Below are positions 45,193 to 54,907 of a stretch of 64,000 bases of DNA, in pieces. The stretch is from assembly GCF_030123065.1 (NCBI RefSeq), contig NZ_CP126093.1:748001-812000 (forward strand), in the 5' to 3' direction. Below the pieces are notes generated by a model. The model ran no database searches and was not told the DNA's origin. It saw only the letters and a program-made list of their open reading frames with translations. How positions within the stretch are numbered: position 1 is the stretch's first letter; every line of letters begins with the position of its first letter. Origin of the DNA: Neobacillus sp. DY30 (lineage in GTDB: Bacteria; Bacillota; Bacilli; Bacillales; Cytobacillaceae). Both the position numbers and the translations under genes were made by a program.

Positions 45193-46800
45193 TTAAACCG
45201 ATAATTTCAACAACTGCTCATTTTGTTCTACTTTTCCACTAGTAGTGGCATTAACATCAATATATTGTTCGGTATTTGTAATCACAACCAATGTGGATGT
45301 TTCATACCCATGTGCTTTTATCTGATCCATTTCAAAGTCGATAAGCAGGTCGCCTTGCTTCACATGATCACCTTGTTTTACATGCGGTGTAAAGTATTTT
45401 CCTTTCAGCTTTACCGTATCAAGGCCAATATATATTAATACCTCAGCACCATTTTCAGAAGTTACGCCGACTGCATGTCCTGTTGGAAATTGCGTGGTAA
45501 TCACACCATCAACAGGAGCGTAAATTTTTCCAATTTCCGGTTCAATGGCAATGCCTTTACCTACCGTTTCAGTTGCGAACAATGGGTCACGAATCGCACT
45601 TAATGGAACAACTTTTCCGCGTAATGGACTGTTAATCGTTTCCGGCTTTACACCAAAAATATTCTCGGTAAAACCATCAACCACTTTTGAATTTTTACCT
45701 TCATATCCAAGAAGATACGTCAAAATAAACCCGATGACAAAAGCAGCGCCAATCCCAATTAAATATTCCCAAATCGGTGTAAACGCAGGAATCGAAAGTA
45801 CACTTGGAAGGACAAAATCATTCATCACAACACCGATGCTGCCATTGATAGCCCCGCCTATTGCGGCAGCAATGATTACATATACCATGGTTTTTCGATA
45901 ACGAAGGATGATTCCATAATTTATTGCTTCGGTTGTTCCAGCTAATGCACCAGGAACGATTCCACTTGCTGCCAGCGCCTTCAGATCTTTATCGCGTGTT
46001 TTCAGAAAAACAGCAATACCTATTCCGATTTGAGCAAACGGAGCTGCCGCAGCCATAGCAATTATAGGGTCTGGACCCGTTGCGAGATTTGCAATAGCTA
46101 ATGGGATAACGGTCCAATGCAATCCCATAATGGTTAGGAATGTCCATGAAGCACCTAAAACAGCCCCTGCTAATAGTCCGCTTTTGTCGCTTAGGAAATT
46201 AATGACGGAACCTAATCCTTCTCCCAGCAGCGTCCCGATAGGACCAAACACGAGCATCGTCAACGGAACGAGAATGATTAACGAAATCATTGGGTTGATG
46301 AACATTTGAATATCTTTATAAATCACTTTCTTTAAAAACCGATCTAGTAAAGCGTAAACGAACATGGCAATAAAGATTGGAAAAACAGTCGAAGAATAAT
46401 CCGCTAATAGCACAGGAAGGCCAAAAAAGTCAATGGTCTTCACATCGTTTTCTACAAGGTGCATGATTTCAGGAGTCAGTATAGCTGCTCCAATAACACC
46501 GCCTACATATCCGTTTGCCCCCAGTTTAAGTGCTATGGATATTCCGAGAAACAATGGAAGGAAGTGAAAAACAGCATCTCCTGCTGCTGATAAAATAATA
46601 TAGGCTCCACTTTCTTTTGACAGCCAGCCTATTGTGTTTAAAACTGATAACATTGCTTTTAAGAGTCCAGCACCAGCGAGAACGCCGATAATCGGGGCAA
46701 AACTTCCTGAGATCACGCTTAACACTTTAGCTAATTTCGTCTCTTTCGATTGATTAGGTGAATGTATGTGATCAGAATGAACTTGTTTTTGATTACTCAT
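45193..46800 (-). CDS. PTS-type EIIC-EIIA permease, no EIIB and altered EIIA active site
   Basis: About 535 residues from the ATG at 46800; ATG 46827 is also possible and neither has a strong ribosome site. The N-terminus goes straight into a beta-glucoside-type EIIC (ISGSFAPIIGVLAGAGLLKA ... GTTEAINYGI). The C-terminal ~150 residues are a glucose-type EIIA (YAPVDGVI, TGHAVGV, PHVKQGDHV). The usual N-terminal EIIB with its Cys is absent. The EIIA phosphorylation His (normally VLIHIGxDTV) is Tyr457 (VLIYIGLDTV). It may be a PTS-derived transporter or sensor that no longer phosphorylates its sugar. Divergent AraC regulator. Confidence 0.85.
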   Translation of the reverse strand: MSNQKQVHSDHIHSPNQSKETKLAKVLSVISGSFAPIIGVLAGAGLLKAMLSVLNTIGWLSKESGAYIILSAAGDAVFHFLPLFLGISIALKLGANGYVGGVIGAAILTPEIMHLVENDVKTIDFFGLPVLLADYSSTVFPIFIAMFVYALLDRFLKKVIYKDIQMFINPMISLIILVPLTMLVFGPIGTLLGEGLGSVINFLSDKSGLLAGAVLGASWTFLTIMGLHWTVIPLAIANLATGPDPIIAMAAAAPFAQIGIGIAVFLKTRDKDLKALAASGIVPGALAGTTEAINYGIILRYRKTMVYVIIAAAIGGAINGSIGVVMNDFVLPSVLSIPAFTPIWEYLIGIGAAFVIGFILTYLLGYEGKNSKVVDGFTENIFGVKPETINSPLRGKVVPLSAIRDPLFATETVGKGIAIEPEIGKIYAPVDGVITTQFPTGHAVGVTSENGAEVLIYIGLDTVKLKGKYFTPHVKQGDHVKQGDLLIDFEMDQIKAHGYETSTLVVITNTEQYIDVNATTSGKVEQNEQLLKLSV

Positions 46801-47023
46801 AGTTGTTTTCCACACTCCCGTATGCATATCTTTTGCTTAAGTTTCCCAAATTCCTATCTTAAAAATCATTTATTCTTTAACGCTTACATTTCTGATATCG
46901 TGATTTGAAAGCTTTAATGTAAAATTAGTATAATGAACGGGTGTGATTTAGTAGTAGGACTAATTTGATATTTTCTGGACAGGGATGGGTTTTATTTGCC
47001 GAATTCTATTGGAGGAAGTTACC

Positions 47024-48229
47024 TTGGAACAATCAAAGATCGTCTCAACAGCTATGAAAATCCAACATATAACCAACTTAAATACATACGTATTGCATCA
47101 AAATCGGGAGCTTGTGTACCATCATGAAACCATTACGATACCAGCATTCATGCCAGGTTCAAGGGAGAGAGATATTTTATTTTTATATGACAATATCGTG
47201 CAGGGGCAGTTATTTTCCTATATCAATGAATGGGACTTACACTATTTCGGATACTCATTCCGTGAAAGTGAGAAAACCTATACCATTATTATTGGTCCTT
47301 ATTTTGATAAGATACCGAATCTATACCGCTTATCAAAGGAATATCGTCTCTCGAGTACACAAAGTGAAGATTTAAGGCTAATAGCAGATAAAATCTATGT
47401 ACTAACTGTTGAACAGGCAAGCAGTTATGGAAGTGTCCTTCAGCAGTTTACCAATATGATGGAGCAGGACAGAGCACCAATAGTCATTGTTTCAGAAAAA
47501 AACACCAGTTCTGCTCGTGATCAGGAGGAAAACCTTAACGTTGATGAAGAAGCCGAAATAGTTAAATTGAGGTATAAGACGGAAAAGGATTTTATGCATG
47601 CTGTAGAATGCGGAGACAAAAAAACGGCTCTGGCACTGATCAATTCCAAGAATATGCTGTTTTCTTTTTCTGAACGCTTACCAAATCAGCCGTTACGCCG
47701 GCTCAAAAATGTGGCCGTTATATTAAATACCTTGCTGCGTACATCAGCAAGAAACGGTCATGTACCTGCGATTATGATTCATCGGATCTCAGAAAAATTT
47801 GCTTATGAAATTGAAAATGCGAATCAAGTAGAAACACTTCATCAATTGGAAGATCGGATGATTGAGGAATATTGCGATTTAGTAATTTCAAATACATTAA
47901 GTAAATACACTACTATGACCCGGCGGGTGATTGAGTACATCCACAGTTTTTATAATAAACCAATCAATAAAGAAGAATTGTCTGCAAAATTATCTGTCCA
48001 TCCCAGTCATCTATCGAGAAAATTTAGAGAAGAAACGAAGATGACTCTATCTGCTTTTCAGCAAATGTTACGAATAAACCAAGCGAAACACTTGTTAAAA
48101 ACAGAGAATTTATCCGTGGAGGAAATTGCCTGGACAATCGGCTATGAAGACCCTTCCTACTTTGCAAGAGTCTTTAAAAAGGAAACCGGGAGGACTCCCA
48201 CTCAATATAGAGAAGGGAATGCGGAATAG
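47024..48229 (+). CDS. AraC-family transcriptional regulator
   Basis: 401 residues from a TTG at 47024, 8 bases after GGAGG. A large N-terminal sensory region with no clear family is followed by the AraC HTH pair: INKEELSAKLSVHPSHLSRKF and VEEIAWTIGYEDPSYFARVF, ending in GRTPTQYRE. Divergent from the EIICA gene, so it probably senses that transporter's sugar and controls it. Confidence 0.9.
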   Translation: MEQSKIVSTAMKIQHITNLNTYVLHQNRELVYHHETITIPAFMPGSRERDILFLYDNIVQGQLFSYINEWDLHYFGYSFRESEKTYTIIIGPYFDKIPNLYRLSKEYRLSSTQSEDLRLIADKIYVLTVEQASSYGSVLQQFTNMMEQDRAPIVIVSEKNTSSARDQEENLNVDEEAEIVKLRYKTEKDFMHAVECGDKKTALALINSKNMLFSFSERLPNQPLRRLKNVAVILNTLLRTSARNGHVPAIMIHRISEKFAYEIENANQVETLHQLEDRMIEEYCDLVISNTLSKYTTMTRRVIEYIHSFYNKPINKEELSAKLSVHPSHLSRKFREETKMTLSAFQQMLRINQAKHLLKTENLSVEEIAWTIGYEDPSYFARVFKKETGRTPTQYREGNAE

Positions 48230-48276
48230 GTAGGTAAAGTAGAACCTGACAGGACTTTGACATGGGGCAATAATAT

Positions 48277-48717
48277 TTAACTGGAAATTACAGTTTTAAA
48301 ATACTTCCTAAATTTCTCCCGATCCTCTGCCGTAAATGGTTTTGGCCCTTTTGTACGCTTTCCGCTTTTTCGAGCCATTGCACTCAGATAACGGGATTGT
48401 AATAATTGATCAATGTTCTCATTGGTATAGCTATACCCAGTGTGGTGAAGGACCGTACAACCTTTTGCTAGACCAAGCGAAGCCAGACCATAATCTTGTG
48501 TCACGATGATATCCCCGTTTTGTGCTAACTTCATAATCCGATAATCTGCAGCATCTGCTCCAGAATCAACATAAATGGTTTCCACTCCTGAAGGTTGTTC
48601 CGCAGTAGAAAAATGTGAAAAGCTAGTAACCAGGATCACAGGAATATCAGCATTCGTACCTTCAGAGATAATAATATCTTTTACTGGACAAGCATCGGCA
48701 TCAACATAAATTTTCAT
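48277..48717 (-). CDS. YaiI/YqxD family (DUF188) protein
   Basis: 146 residues from the ATG at 48717; ATG 48720 is an equal alternative, both behind AGGAGA. Starts [14 protein letters not shown] and carries [12 protein letters not shown] and [14 protein letters not shown], the conserved acid residues of this PIN-like nuclease-fold family. Function not established. Confidence 0.92.
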   Translation of the reverse strand: MKIYVDADACPVKDIIISEGTNADIPVILVTSFSHFSTAEQPSGVETIYVDSGADAADYRIMKLAQNGDIIVTQDYGLASLGLAKGCTVLHHTGYSYTNENIDQLLQSRYLSAMARKSGKRTKGPKPFTAEDREKFRKYFKTVISS

Positions 48718-48789
48718 CATGAACTCTCCTATAGTACTGCAGTTTAGATTGTGGATAGTTTTTTCCACCTCATTCATTAAATATACCAC

Positions 48790-49214
48790 TTTAGTGAAAA
48801 GAAAAGTAATGAACGCAATGGAGTGAATTTTTTAGATAATGGACAAATTATCAATGACGAAATCAGCTTTTTAAATGGCAAAAGTATTGGAAACAAAAAA
48901 TTTTTTTACTGTAATGGTTCCTTTTCTTAAAAATTTATGGCTGATTGAATTTGACTGAAATTGCTTTGTTTGAAATATCGAAATTATGTAGCAATTAAAG
49001 GGATTCTGCGTTGCTTTAGTGAATAAAAATGCCCAGTAAATCAACTTTTACTCTCATAAATAGCAACATCAGTCATTGCAATGTCCTTCAGAATACGCTA
49101 TCTTCTTCTAGAAGATGACACCTTGCACGTGAAATTTTAGACAATTTTTAGTGGACATGCTGTCGAAAAGATGTAAAATAAGCAATATAATGTATAAATT
49201 GGAGGAAATAGTTA
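48790..49214. other. Long intergenic region before the aldolase gene
   Basis: AT-rich. No gene, clear promoter or terminator could be assigned; GGAGG at 49201 is the ribosome site of the next gene. Confidence 0.5.
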
Positions 49215-49871
49215 ATGAAATTTTTTATCGATACTGCAAACCTTGATGAAATCAAAAAAGCTTATAAGATTGGCGTGTTATCAGGAGTAACAACTAACCC
49301 TTCATTAGTAGCAAAAGAGGGCGTTAAATTCGAAGACCGTATTGAAGAAATCTTAAATGCCGTTCCAGAGGTAGAGTCTGTATCAGCCGAAGTAACACCT
49401 CATGCTGTAACTGCTGAACAAATGATTGCAGAAGCAGATGAACTTATTAAAATTAACGGCGGAGATAAGAATATTACGATTAAACTTCCAATGACACTTG
49501 ATGGGTTAGAGGCTTGCCGCTATTTAACTAAAAAAGGTGTTAAAACCAACGTTACACTTATTTTCAGTGTAAACCAGGCATTGTTAGCTGCTCGTGCGGG
49601 AGCTACGTATGTTTCTCCATTCTTAGGCCGCTTAGATGACATTAATGAAGATGGTGTAGAACTTGTGGCAAAAATTGCACAAATGTTCCGTGTTCAAAAT
49701 TTAGATTCACAAATCATTGCAGCATCTGTCCGCCATCCTGACCATGTAACACGTGTGGCATTGGCTGGAGCTCATATTGCGACTATTCCATTTAAGGTTA
49801 TTGAGCAATTATCAAAACATCCGTTAACTGACCAAGGAATTGAAAAATTCGCAGCTGACTGGAACGCTTAA
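49215..49871 (+). CDS. Fructose-6-phosphate aldolase/transaldolase (MipB/TalC type)
   Basis: 218 residues, RBS TGGAGG. The short transaldolase family, with [39 protein letters not shown] with the Schiff-base Lys, and [14 protein letters not shown]. It acts in the non-oxidative pentose phosphate pathway or cleaves fructose 6-phosphate. Followed by RpiA, a fitting partner. Confidence 0.93.
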   Translation: MKFFIDTANLDEIKKAYKIGVLSGVTTNPSLVAKEGVKFEDRIEEILNAVPEVESVSAEVTPHAVTAEQMIAEADELIKINGGDKNITIKLPMTLDGLEACRYLTKKGVKTNVTLIFSVNQALLAARAGATYVSPFLGRLDDINEDGVELVAKIAQMFRVQNLDSQIIAASVRHPDHVTRVALAGAHIATIPFKVIEQLSKHPLTDQGIEKFAADWNA

Positions 49872-49930
49872 GTCCACCTATAAAAAATAGAGAATAATGT
49901 CTGAAAAAAGACGATAGTATTAACCTGTTA

Positions 49931-49964
49931 ATGACTCCGGTATGCGTACCGGAGTCATTTTAAT
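49931..49964 (+). terminator. Intrinsic terminator
   Basis: A perfect 12-bp stem ATGACTCCGGTA/TACCGGAGTCAT with loop TGCG, then TTTT. Confidence 0.92.
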
Positions 49965-50067
49965 TAGGTTGACACACAAATCTTGTAGGAATCATGGGAA
50001 CAAGTTACAAACAATGGACAAATTAATATTGGAGAAATCCCAACTTTAGTTGAAGGGGGACAAAGCC

Positions 50068-50742
50068 TTGAATGAGAAGAAAGAAGTGGGAGAAAAAGCT
50101 GTTGAGTATGTGAAAGACGGCATGGTGGTTGGACTAGGTACAGGTTCTACTGTTTTTTATACCATTATGAAACTTGGTCAGTTGGTCCAGCAGGGACTTA
50201 CTATTAAAGGAGTTCCTACCTCAGAACAAACGGAACAATTAGCGATAGAACTTGGCATTCCACTTGGATCGTTTGAAGAAGTTGAGCAAATTGATGTTGC
50301 AATCGATGGTGCAGATGAGGTAGATCCCGAATTAAATCTTATTAAAGGCGGCGGCGGTGCTCTTTTAAGAGAAAAAATCATTGCTGCAGCGGCTAAAACA
50401 TTTATTGTCGTTGCGGACTCTGATAAAAATGTAGATACATTAGGAACTTTTCCACTGCCGATTGAAGTCGTACCATTTGGATACGAAATGACAGTAAAAC
50501 ATATCAAGGAACTTGGAGGAAGTCTGAAGCTGCGGCAAAAGGATGGGAAAACGTATCTAACAGATAACGGTAACTATATTATAGACAGCAGCTTTCAAGA
50601 AATAATGCACCCAAGAGAGTTAGAAAAAAACCTAAACCTTATACCAGGAGTAGTAGATAACGGTTTATTTGTAGGAATGGCAGATCGTGTTATTACCTTT
50701 AAAGATAAAAAGCTGACAACGATAGTACGCAGCAATGTATGA
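50068..50742 (+). CDS. rpiA: Ribose-5-phosphate isomerase A
   Basis: Interconverts ribose 5-phosphate and ribulose 5-phosphate. 224 residues from a TTG at 50068 with AAGGGGGAC 6 bases upstream. GLGTGSTV (phosphate loop), DGADEVDPELNLIKGGGGAL with the catalytic Asp/Glu, and the later GVVDNGLF are all present. Confidence 0.96.
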   Translation: MNEKKEVGEKAVEYVKDGMVVGLGTGSTVFYTIMKLGQLVQQGLTIKGVPTSEQTEQLAIELGIPLGSFEEVEQIDVAIDGADEVDPELNLIKGGGGALLREKIIAAAAKTFIVVADSDKNVDTLGTFPLPIEVVPFGYEMTVKHIKELGGSLKLRQKDGKTYLTDNGNYIIDSSFQEIMHPRELEKNLNLIPGVVDNGLFVGMADRVITFKDKKLTTIVRSNV

Positions 50743-50778
50743 TATTTTTAAAAGTACTTGAAAATATATATATATATA

Positions 50779-50818
50779 ATGACTCAGTTCACCTTTTTTG
50801 GACTGAGTCATTTTATTT
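50779..50818 (+). terminator. Intrinsic terminator after rpiA
   Basis: AATGACTCAGT pairs with ACTGAGTCATT, then TTTATTTTT. A short TA dinucleotide run precedes it. Confidence 0.88.
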
Positions 50819-50831
50819 TTATCTATTTTTT

Positions 50832-50877
50832 TGAAATTATTTAGCAAGTGAGCTCGTTATAATAGATGAAAGAAAAA
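50832..50877 (+). promoter_or_regulatory. ECF sigma-type promoter of the sigma/anti-sigma operon
   Basis: TGAAAT (50832) and CGTT (50855), 17 bp apart, fit the ECF -35/-10 layout. The 19 bases ATAATAGATGAAAGAAAAA that follow are repeated exactly at 57029, behind a second promoter of the same kind. Autoregulation by the downstream sigma factor is likely. Confidence 0.7.
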
Positions 50878-50915
50878 GCGAGACGTGCGCATGATCGTTT
50901 TAGCAGGAGGTTTTT

Positions 50916-51482
50916 ATGGAGGAAGATTGGAAGTGGATTCAAGAAGTGTTATCTGGCAATAAGCAAGCCTATGCACACATTATAAATAAATACAAAAACC
51001 AGTTATATGCAACCATTTTACGAATGACAAGAAATCCACAGAATGCACAGGACTTAGTACAGGAAGCCTTTATTAAGGTGTATCAACAACTTGGGAAATA
51101 CGATCATAATGGATCGTTTTCTAATTGGATGTACCGCGTGGCCATTAACCATTGTATGGATGAGTTCCGCAAGAAGAGTTACAAAATGAAACCAGTAGAA
51201 ATAAAAGAAGAAAAAGTGATAAACCCCAATCATCCAGAGGTCATTTTCTTAAAAAAGGAGAAAAATCGCCAGCTTGAGCGGTTGATTGCATCCTTGCCTG
51301 AAGATGAGCGAATGATTATTCTTTTGCGCTATGTAAATGAATTGAGCTATAGCGAAATTAGTGAGTTGAGTGAACTCCCTGTTTCAAGCGTTCGGAATAA
51401 ACTTCATCGCGCAAAGAAAAAAATGAGAGATTCTGTCAAACGAGAGGGAGGGTATTTTCATGAATTGTCCAACGATAGATAG
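50916..51482 (+). CDS. ECF-type RNA polymerase sigma factor
   Basis: 188 residues, RBS AGGAGG. Region 2 (ATILRMTRNPQNAQDLVQEA ... FSNWMYRVAINHCMDEFRKK) and region 4 (LRYVNELSYSEISELSELPV ... VRNKLHRAKKK). Its stop overlaps the anti-sigma gene by 23 bp. It probably responds to cell-envelope stress. Confidence 0.94.
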   Translation: MEEDWKWIQEVLSGNKQAYAHIINKYKNQLYATILRMTRNPQNAQDLVQEAFIKVYQQLGKYDHNGSFSNWMYRVAINHCMDEFRKKSYKMKPVEIKEEKVINPNHPEVIFLKKEKNRQLERLIASLPEDERMIILLRYVNELSYSEISELSELPVSSVRNKLHRAKKKMRDSVKREGGYFHELSNDR

Positions 51483-53070
51483 ACTGTCACAATATGTTGA
51501 TAACCTACTGACGGAACAGGAGCTTGTTGACATCAGCGCTCATTTAGAAAGCTGCAATGATTGCAAGCACATGGTTGAGGAGCTTTACGAAGAACAGAAG
51601 TTTTTAATAGAAACCTTACAAACTCCGGCGCTTCCAGATGATTTTGCTTTCAATATTCTTACTAAACTTGATCCTTATGAAAAACAAACGAAAAAGCCTG
51701 CTTGGAAACGAAGAATGCTTTTTGCAGCGGGAGTGGTTTTAGCTGTGGGTTTGAGTACCACTCTGCATCCTAGTTTTGCAAGGTGGGTTGGTGGTTTGTT
51801 TGCAACCGAACAAGTGGATGAAGGGTTAAGAATAGCTTCAAATGCAGGTATGGCAGAGCGGGTCAATAGTGAAGTGACAGATCAAGGGCTTACATTAAGA
51901 GTAGAAGATTTGGTAGCCGATTCTTCCCGGGTGGCACTATCCTATCAAATCGTTAATAAAAAAGGAAAAGTTCGAGATTCCTATATCGAATTAGCGGATT
52001 CCAAGAACGAAATCTACGCCAGCGATCAAAATGGAAAAAGACTTGAAGGGGTTGGATTTGGCTGGCAGGACGGAAGTGATTACGGCTTAATTGAATTTTC
52101 GCTGCGGGAACAAGAGGATCTAGAGGTAGTTAAGATTACATTTGATTTGGCAGAGTTAGACGGTGTTAAGGGAAATTGGAAGTTAGAGATTCCGGTTGAT
52201 TTAAAAGAAAGAAATAAATTTACGACCAAACTCTCATTAAATGGCAAGGTAACTATCATGAATGGCGTGAACATTAACATGAAGGAAGTTCGATTTGCTC
52301 CTTCCTCTAGTGAATTATTATATGAAACATCCTATTCGAAAGAAGAGCAGGCAAAGTTAGAAGAGAAGATAAGGGATTTGAAAGAGAGAGTTGGTGAGGA
52401 AATTGTCAATTCTTTTACGAACTATGGAACGGCCATTCAATACCATATTGAGAACGAGGAAAACAAAGCTGTTTACCATCACAATAGTTTTTTGGAAGGA
52501 AAGGGGCACCCGAGTGATTCAGGAGTACTCCAAGGTTCAGGTGCTGATATGGAGAAAATCGGGCAGGTGGCTTGGAATGAATCCTTTATCCCACAAAAGG
52601 AGGATGGCAAACTAACATTTGTATTAGATGGCGTCGTGAAAACCGTGCCTAGCGATTTCTCAATAAAAATAAAACCAAAAGAATTAAAGAACCATCCCGT
52701 CTCATTTGAATATGAAGGCAATTATCTAACCATTAAGGAAGCAGAGAAGAATCTTAAGTTTTCTCTTCGTAAGTCGTTAAAACCCATTGAAATTGAAAAT
52801 ATCTTTACGATAAAAATGGAGGGCGGCAAGGAAGCTGGCAGTTCTGATCTTGGCTCCTGGGCGTTAGTGGACAATAAAGGAAAGGCCTTCCTTACGTATC
52901 ATAGCGGATCGATTCTAGATGAAAAAGATGAGAATGACCACTATAAGACAAATTTCAATATTAAGTCCTATGATATCGATGAGGTTCCTGAGGAGTTAAC
53001 CTTACACCTGCTTTCTGTAACACGTTATGAAAAAGCAGGCAGTAAATGGGAGGTTCCTTTGTATAAGTAA
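51460..53070 (+). CDS. Anti-sigma factor with DUF4179
   Basis: 536 residues, RBS GAGGGAGGG. Cytosolic zinc-finger anti-sigma domain (AHLESCNDCK: H-x3-C-x2-C, residues ~28-37), one membrane helix (MLFAAGVVLAVGLSTTL, ~87-103), then a large extracellular DUF4179 region with C-terminal immunoglobulin-like parts. It should hold the preceding sigma factor at the membrane until a surface signal frees it. Confidence 0.92.
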   Translation: MNCPTIDRLSQYVDNLLTEQELVDISAHLESCNDCKHMVEELYEEQKFLIETLQTPALPDDFAFNILTKLDPYEKQTKKPAWKRRMLFAAGVVLAVGLSTTLHPSFARWVGGLFATEQVDEGLRIASNAGMAERVNSEVTDQGLTLRVEDLVADSSRVALSYQIVNKKGKVRDSYIELADSKNEIYASDQNGKRLEGVGFGWQDGSDYGLIEFSLREQEDLEVVKITFDLAELDGVKGNWKLEIPVDLKERNKFTTKLSLNGKVTIMNGVNINMKEVRFAPSSSELLYETSYSKEEQAKLEEKIRDLKERVGEEIVNSFTNYGTAIQYHIENEENKAVYHHNSFLEGKGHPSDSGVLQGSGADMEKIGQVAWNESFIPQKEDGKLTFVLDGVVKTVPSDFSIKIKPKELKNHPVSFEYEGNYLTIKEAEKNLKFSLRKSLKPIEIENIFTIKMEGGKEAGSSDLGSWALVDNKGKAFLTYHSGSILDEKDENDHYKTNFNIKSYDIDEVPEELTLHLLSVTRYEKAGSKWEVPLYK

Positions 53071-53102
53071 ACCTGACACAAATCCAAATACCATTAATGT
53101 GA

Positions 53103-53135
53103 AGACCCTCCCCTTACAGGAGGGTCTCAATTTTT
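53103..53135 (+). terminator. Intrinsic terminator
   Basis: AGACCCTCC and GGAGGGTCT with a 7-base loop, then CAATTTTT. The following gap to 53374 is AT-rich and shows nothing else clear. Confidence 0.88.
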
Positions 53136-53374
53136 GGGTAAGAATAATCGTGGCAAAGGAGATGATGATGTTTGGAAAATAAATCCGTGAAGCTGCAAAT
53201 CGTTTGTTGAGTTTTTGTCAATATGTTATTTTGATGACAGCGTGTTTGACAACGTAAAAGCAAATTCGTTGACAAAATGTCATCATATTTATATATTTCT
53301 ATCAAGGACTTTCAAATTGATTTTAGAAGCTAAACCGTAATCAATATGACAAAATATTCGTAAGGAAGGTAATT

Positions 53375-54019
53375 ATGACGGATAAAAATATAGATAATCA
53401 ACTTGGGTTTTTTTTGAAAGGATTGTTAAAAGAGCGGTCTATTTCCATGAGAAAGTTGAGCGAGCTCACTGATATCGACATTGCCACTATATCAAGAATA
53501 ATAAACGGAAAACGCAAAGCGAATCCTGCCCATTTGCAAAAATTCGCCGACTGTTTAGGAGTTCCTATCTCGGAATTGTTTGAACTTACAGGTTTTACAA
53601 TGGAACACACTAAGACAATACCACCATCCGATATTGGTAAGTCTGTTGAAAGTATTGAACATTTACTTGAAACTACAAAATTAATAGATGATAAGTTTAG
53701 TATTGCAAATGTTGAACGGCAATTAGTCCATTTTGAGCACTATGCACAGACAGAGGATGGAAAAGAAAACATCTTTAAAAGTTTTGGAGAAAAGATTAAG
53801 AAAATCGGAAGTATTGGTCCATTTATTAGCCAACTTAAGGAAATGTACGAGGATTTTCGCTCGGCAAAGGGGACACCAAGACAACTCGCCTTACTTGGAA
53901 GTGCTCTGATCTATTTTATTGTTTCAGTAGATGTGCTGCCTGATTACATTTTTCCTCTCGGTTATATCGATGATGCGATGGCCGTCCACATCGTTACAAA
54001 TTTATTAACAGCAAAGTAA
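53375..54019 (+). CDS. XRE regulator fused to a DUF1232 (YkvA-like) domain
   Basis: 214 residues, RBS AAGGAAGG. N-terminal HTH (SMRKLSELTDIDIATISRIINGKRK) and C-terminal DUF1232 (PRQLALLGSALIYFIVSVDVLPDYIFPLGYIDDA), a short amphipathic membrane-associating domain. The pairing suggests a regulator that responds at the membrane. Next to uppP. Confidence 0.88.
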   Translation: MTDKNIDNQLGFFLKGLLKERSISMRKLSELTDIDIATISRIINGKRKANPAHLQKFADCLGVPISELFELTGFTMEHTKTIPPSDIGKSVESIEHLLETTKLIDDKFSIANVERQLVHFEHYAQTEDGKENIFKSFGEKIKKIGSIGPFISQLKEMYEDFRSAKGTPRQLALLGSALIYFIVSVDVLPDYIFPLGYIDDAMAVHIVTNLLTAK

Positions 54020-54056
54020 AAGGATCTATGTAATCAGTTCTAAAAAGGAGTTTTAA

Positions 54057-54881
54057 ATGGAATTGTTTTTCGAGTTTATAAAGTATGCCATTTTAGGAAT
54101 CGTACAAGGAGTAACAGAGCCATTACCTATTTCATCTAGCGGACATTTGGTTATTTTTCAAAACCTGCTTGGAATGAATTTACAAGGGTTAAATTTTGAA
54201 GTCTTCGCTAATTTTGCTTCATTAATTGCCGTTGTCATTATTTTTTGGACAGATATTAAACGACTTTTTTATAATGCCATTCGTTTTCTAGTAAAGGGAG
54301 ACCGCAGTACGGATGCCAGGAATGATTTTAAATTTGTTTTGTATCTAATCATAGGGACTATTCCGGTTGCCGTAATCGGGATTTTGCTGAAAGATCAAAT
54401 TGAAGCCTATTTTAAATCACTGTTAACTATTGGAATCACATTAATGGTTACTGGACTTGGTTTATGGATTATTCGTCATCTTCGGGGAGGAAAAGGAGAT
54501 CACGATGTAAATAGCGTTGAGGCTCTTTTGGTTGGAATGGCTCAAGCCATTGCGTTAATTCCTGGAATTAGCCGTTCTGGAGCTACTTTGATTGCCTGTC
54601 TCGGTCTAGGAATGAATCGGGAAACGGCATTACGATTTTCATTTTTGCTTTATATCCCGGTTAGTATTGGTGGTTTAATTTTATCCGCAACGGATCTAGT
54701 CAAAGATCCTCAGTTAAATACACTGATTTTTCCATACATTGTTGGTTTTGTTTTTTCACTTATTACTTCGCTTTTTTCATTGAAGTGGTTTATGGGGATT
54801 GTCGAGAAGGGAAACTTAGTCTATTTTTCGATTTATTGTTTCATTATAGGAATTGCTGTGATTACAGGCAGCATGATGTAA
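54057..54881 (+). CDS. uppP: Undecaprenyl-diphosphatase
   Basis: Recycles undecaprenyl diphosphate for wall synthesis; confers bacitracin tolerance. 274 residues, eight or so membrane helices. EPLPISSSGHLVIFQ and LIPGISRSGATL are the two signature motifs (the usual E-F-L-P is E-P-L-P here). RBS AAAGGAG. Confidence 0.95.
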   Translation: MELFFEFIKYAILGIVQGVTEPLPISSSGHLVIFQNLLGMNLQGLNFEVFANFASLIAVVIIFWTDIKRLFYNAIRFLVKGDRSTDARNDFKFVLYLIIGTIPVAVIGILLKDQIEAYFKSLLTIGITLMVTGLGLWIIRHLRGGKGDHDVNSVEALLVGMAQAIALIPGISRSGATLIACLGLGMNRETALRFSFLLYIPVSIGGLILSATDLVKDPQLNTLIFPYIVGFVFSLITSLFSLKWFMGIVEKGNLVYFSIYCFIIGIAVITGSMM

Positions 54882-54907
54882 TTAAAAAATAATCAGGGAG
54901 GTGCACC

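Noticed and set aside
46921..46960. AATGAACGGGTGTGATTTAG as a twelfth copy of the dispersed repeat
   Set aside because: Only the ACGGGTG core agrees; the TTAGTTGAA half is missing and no terminator is near.
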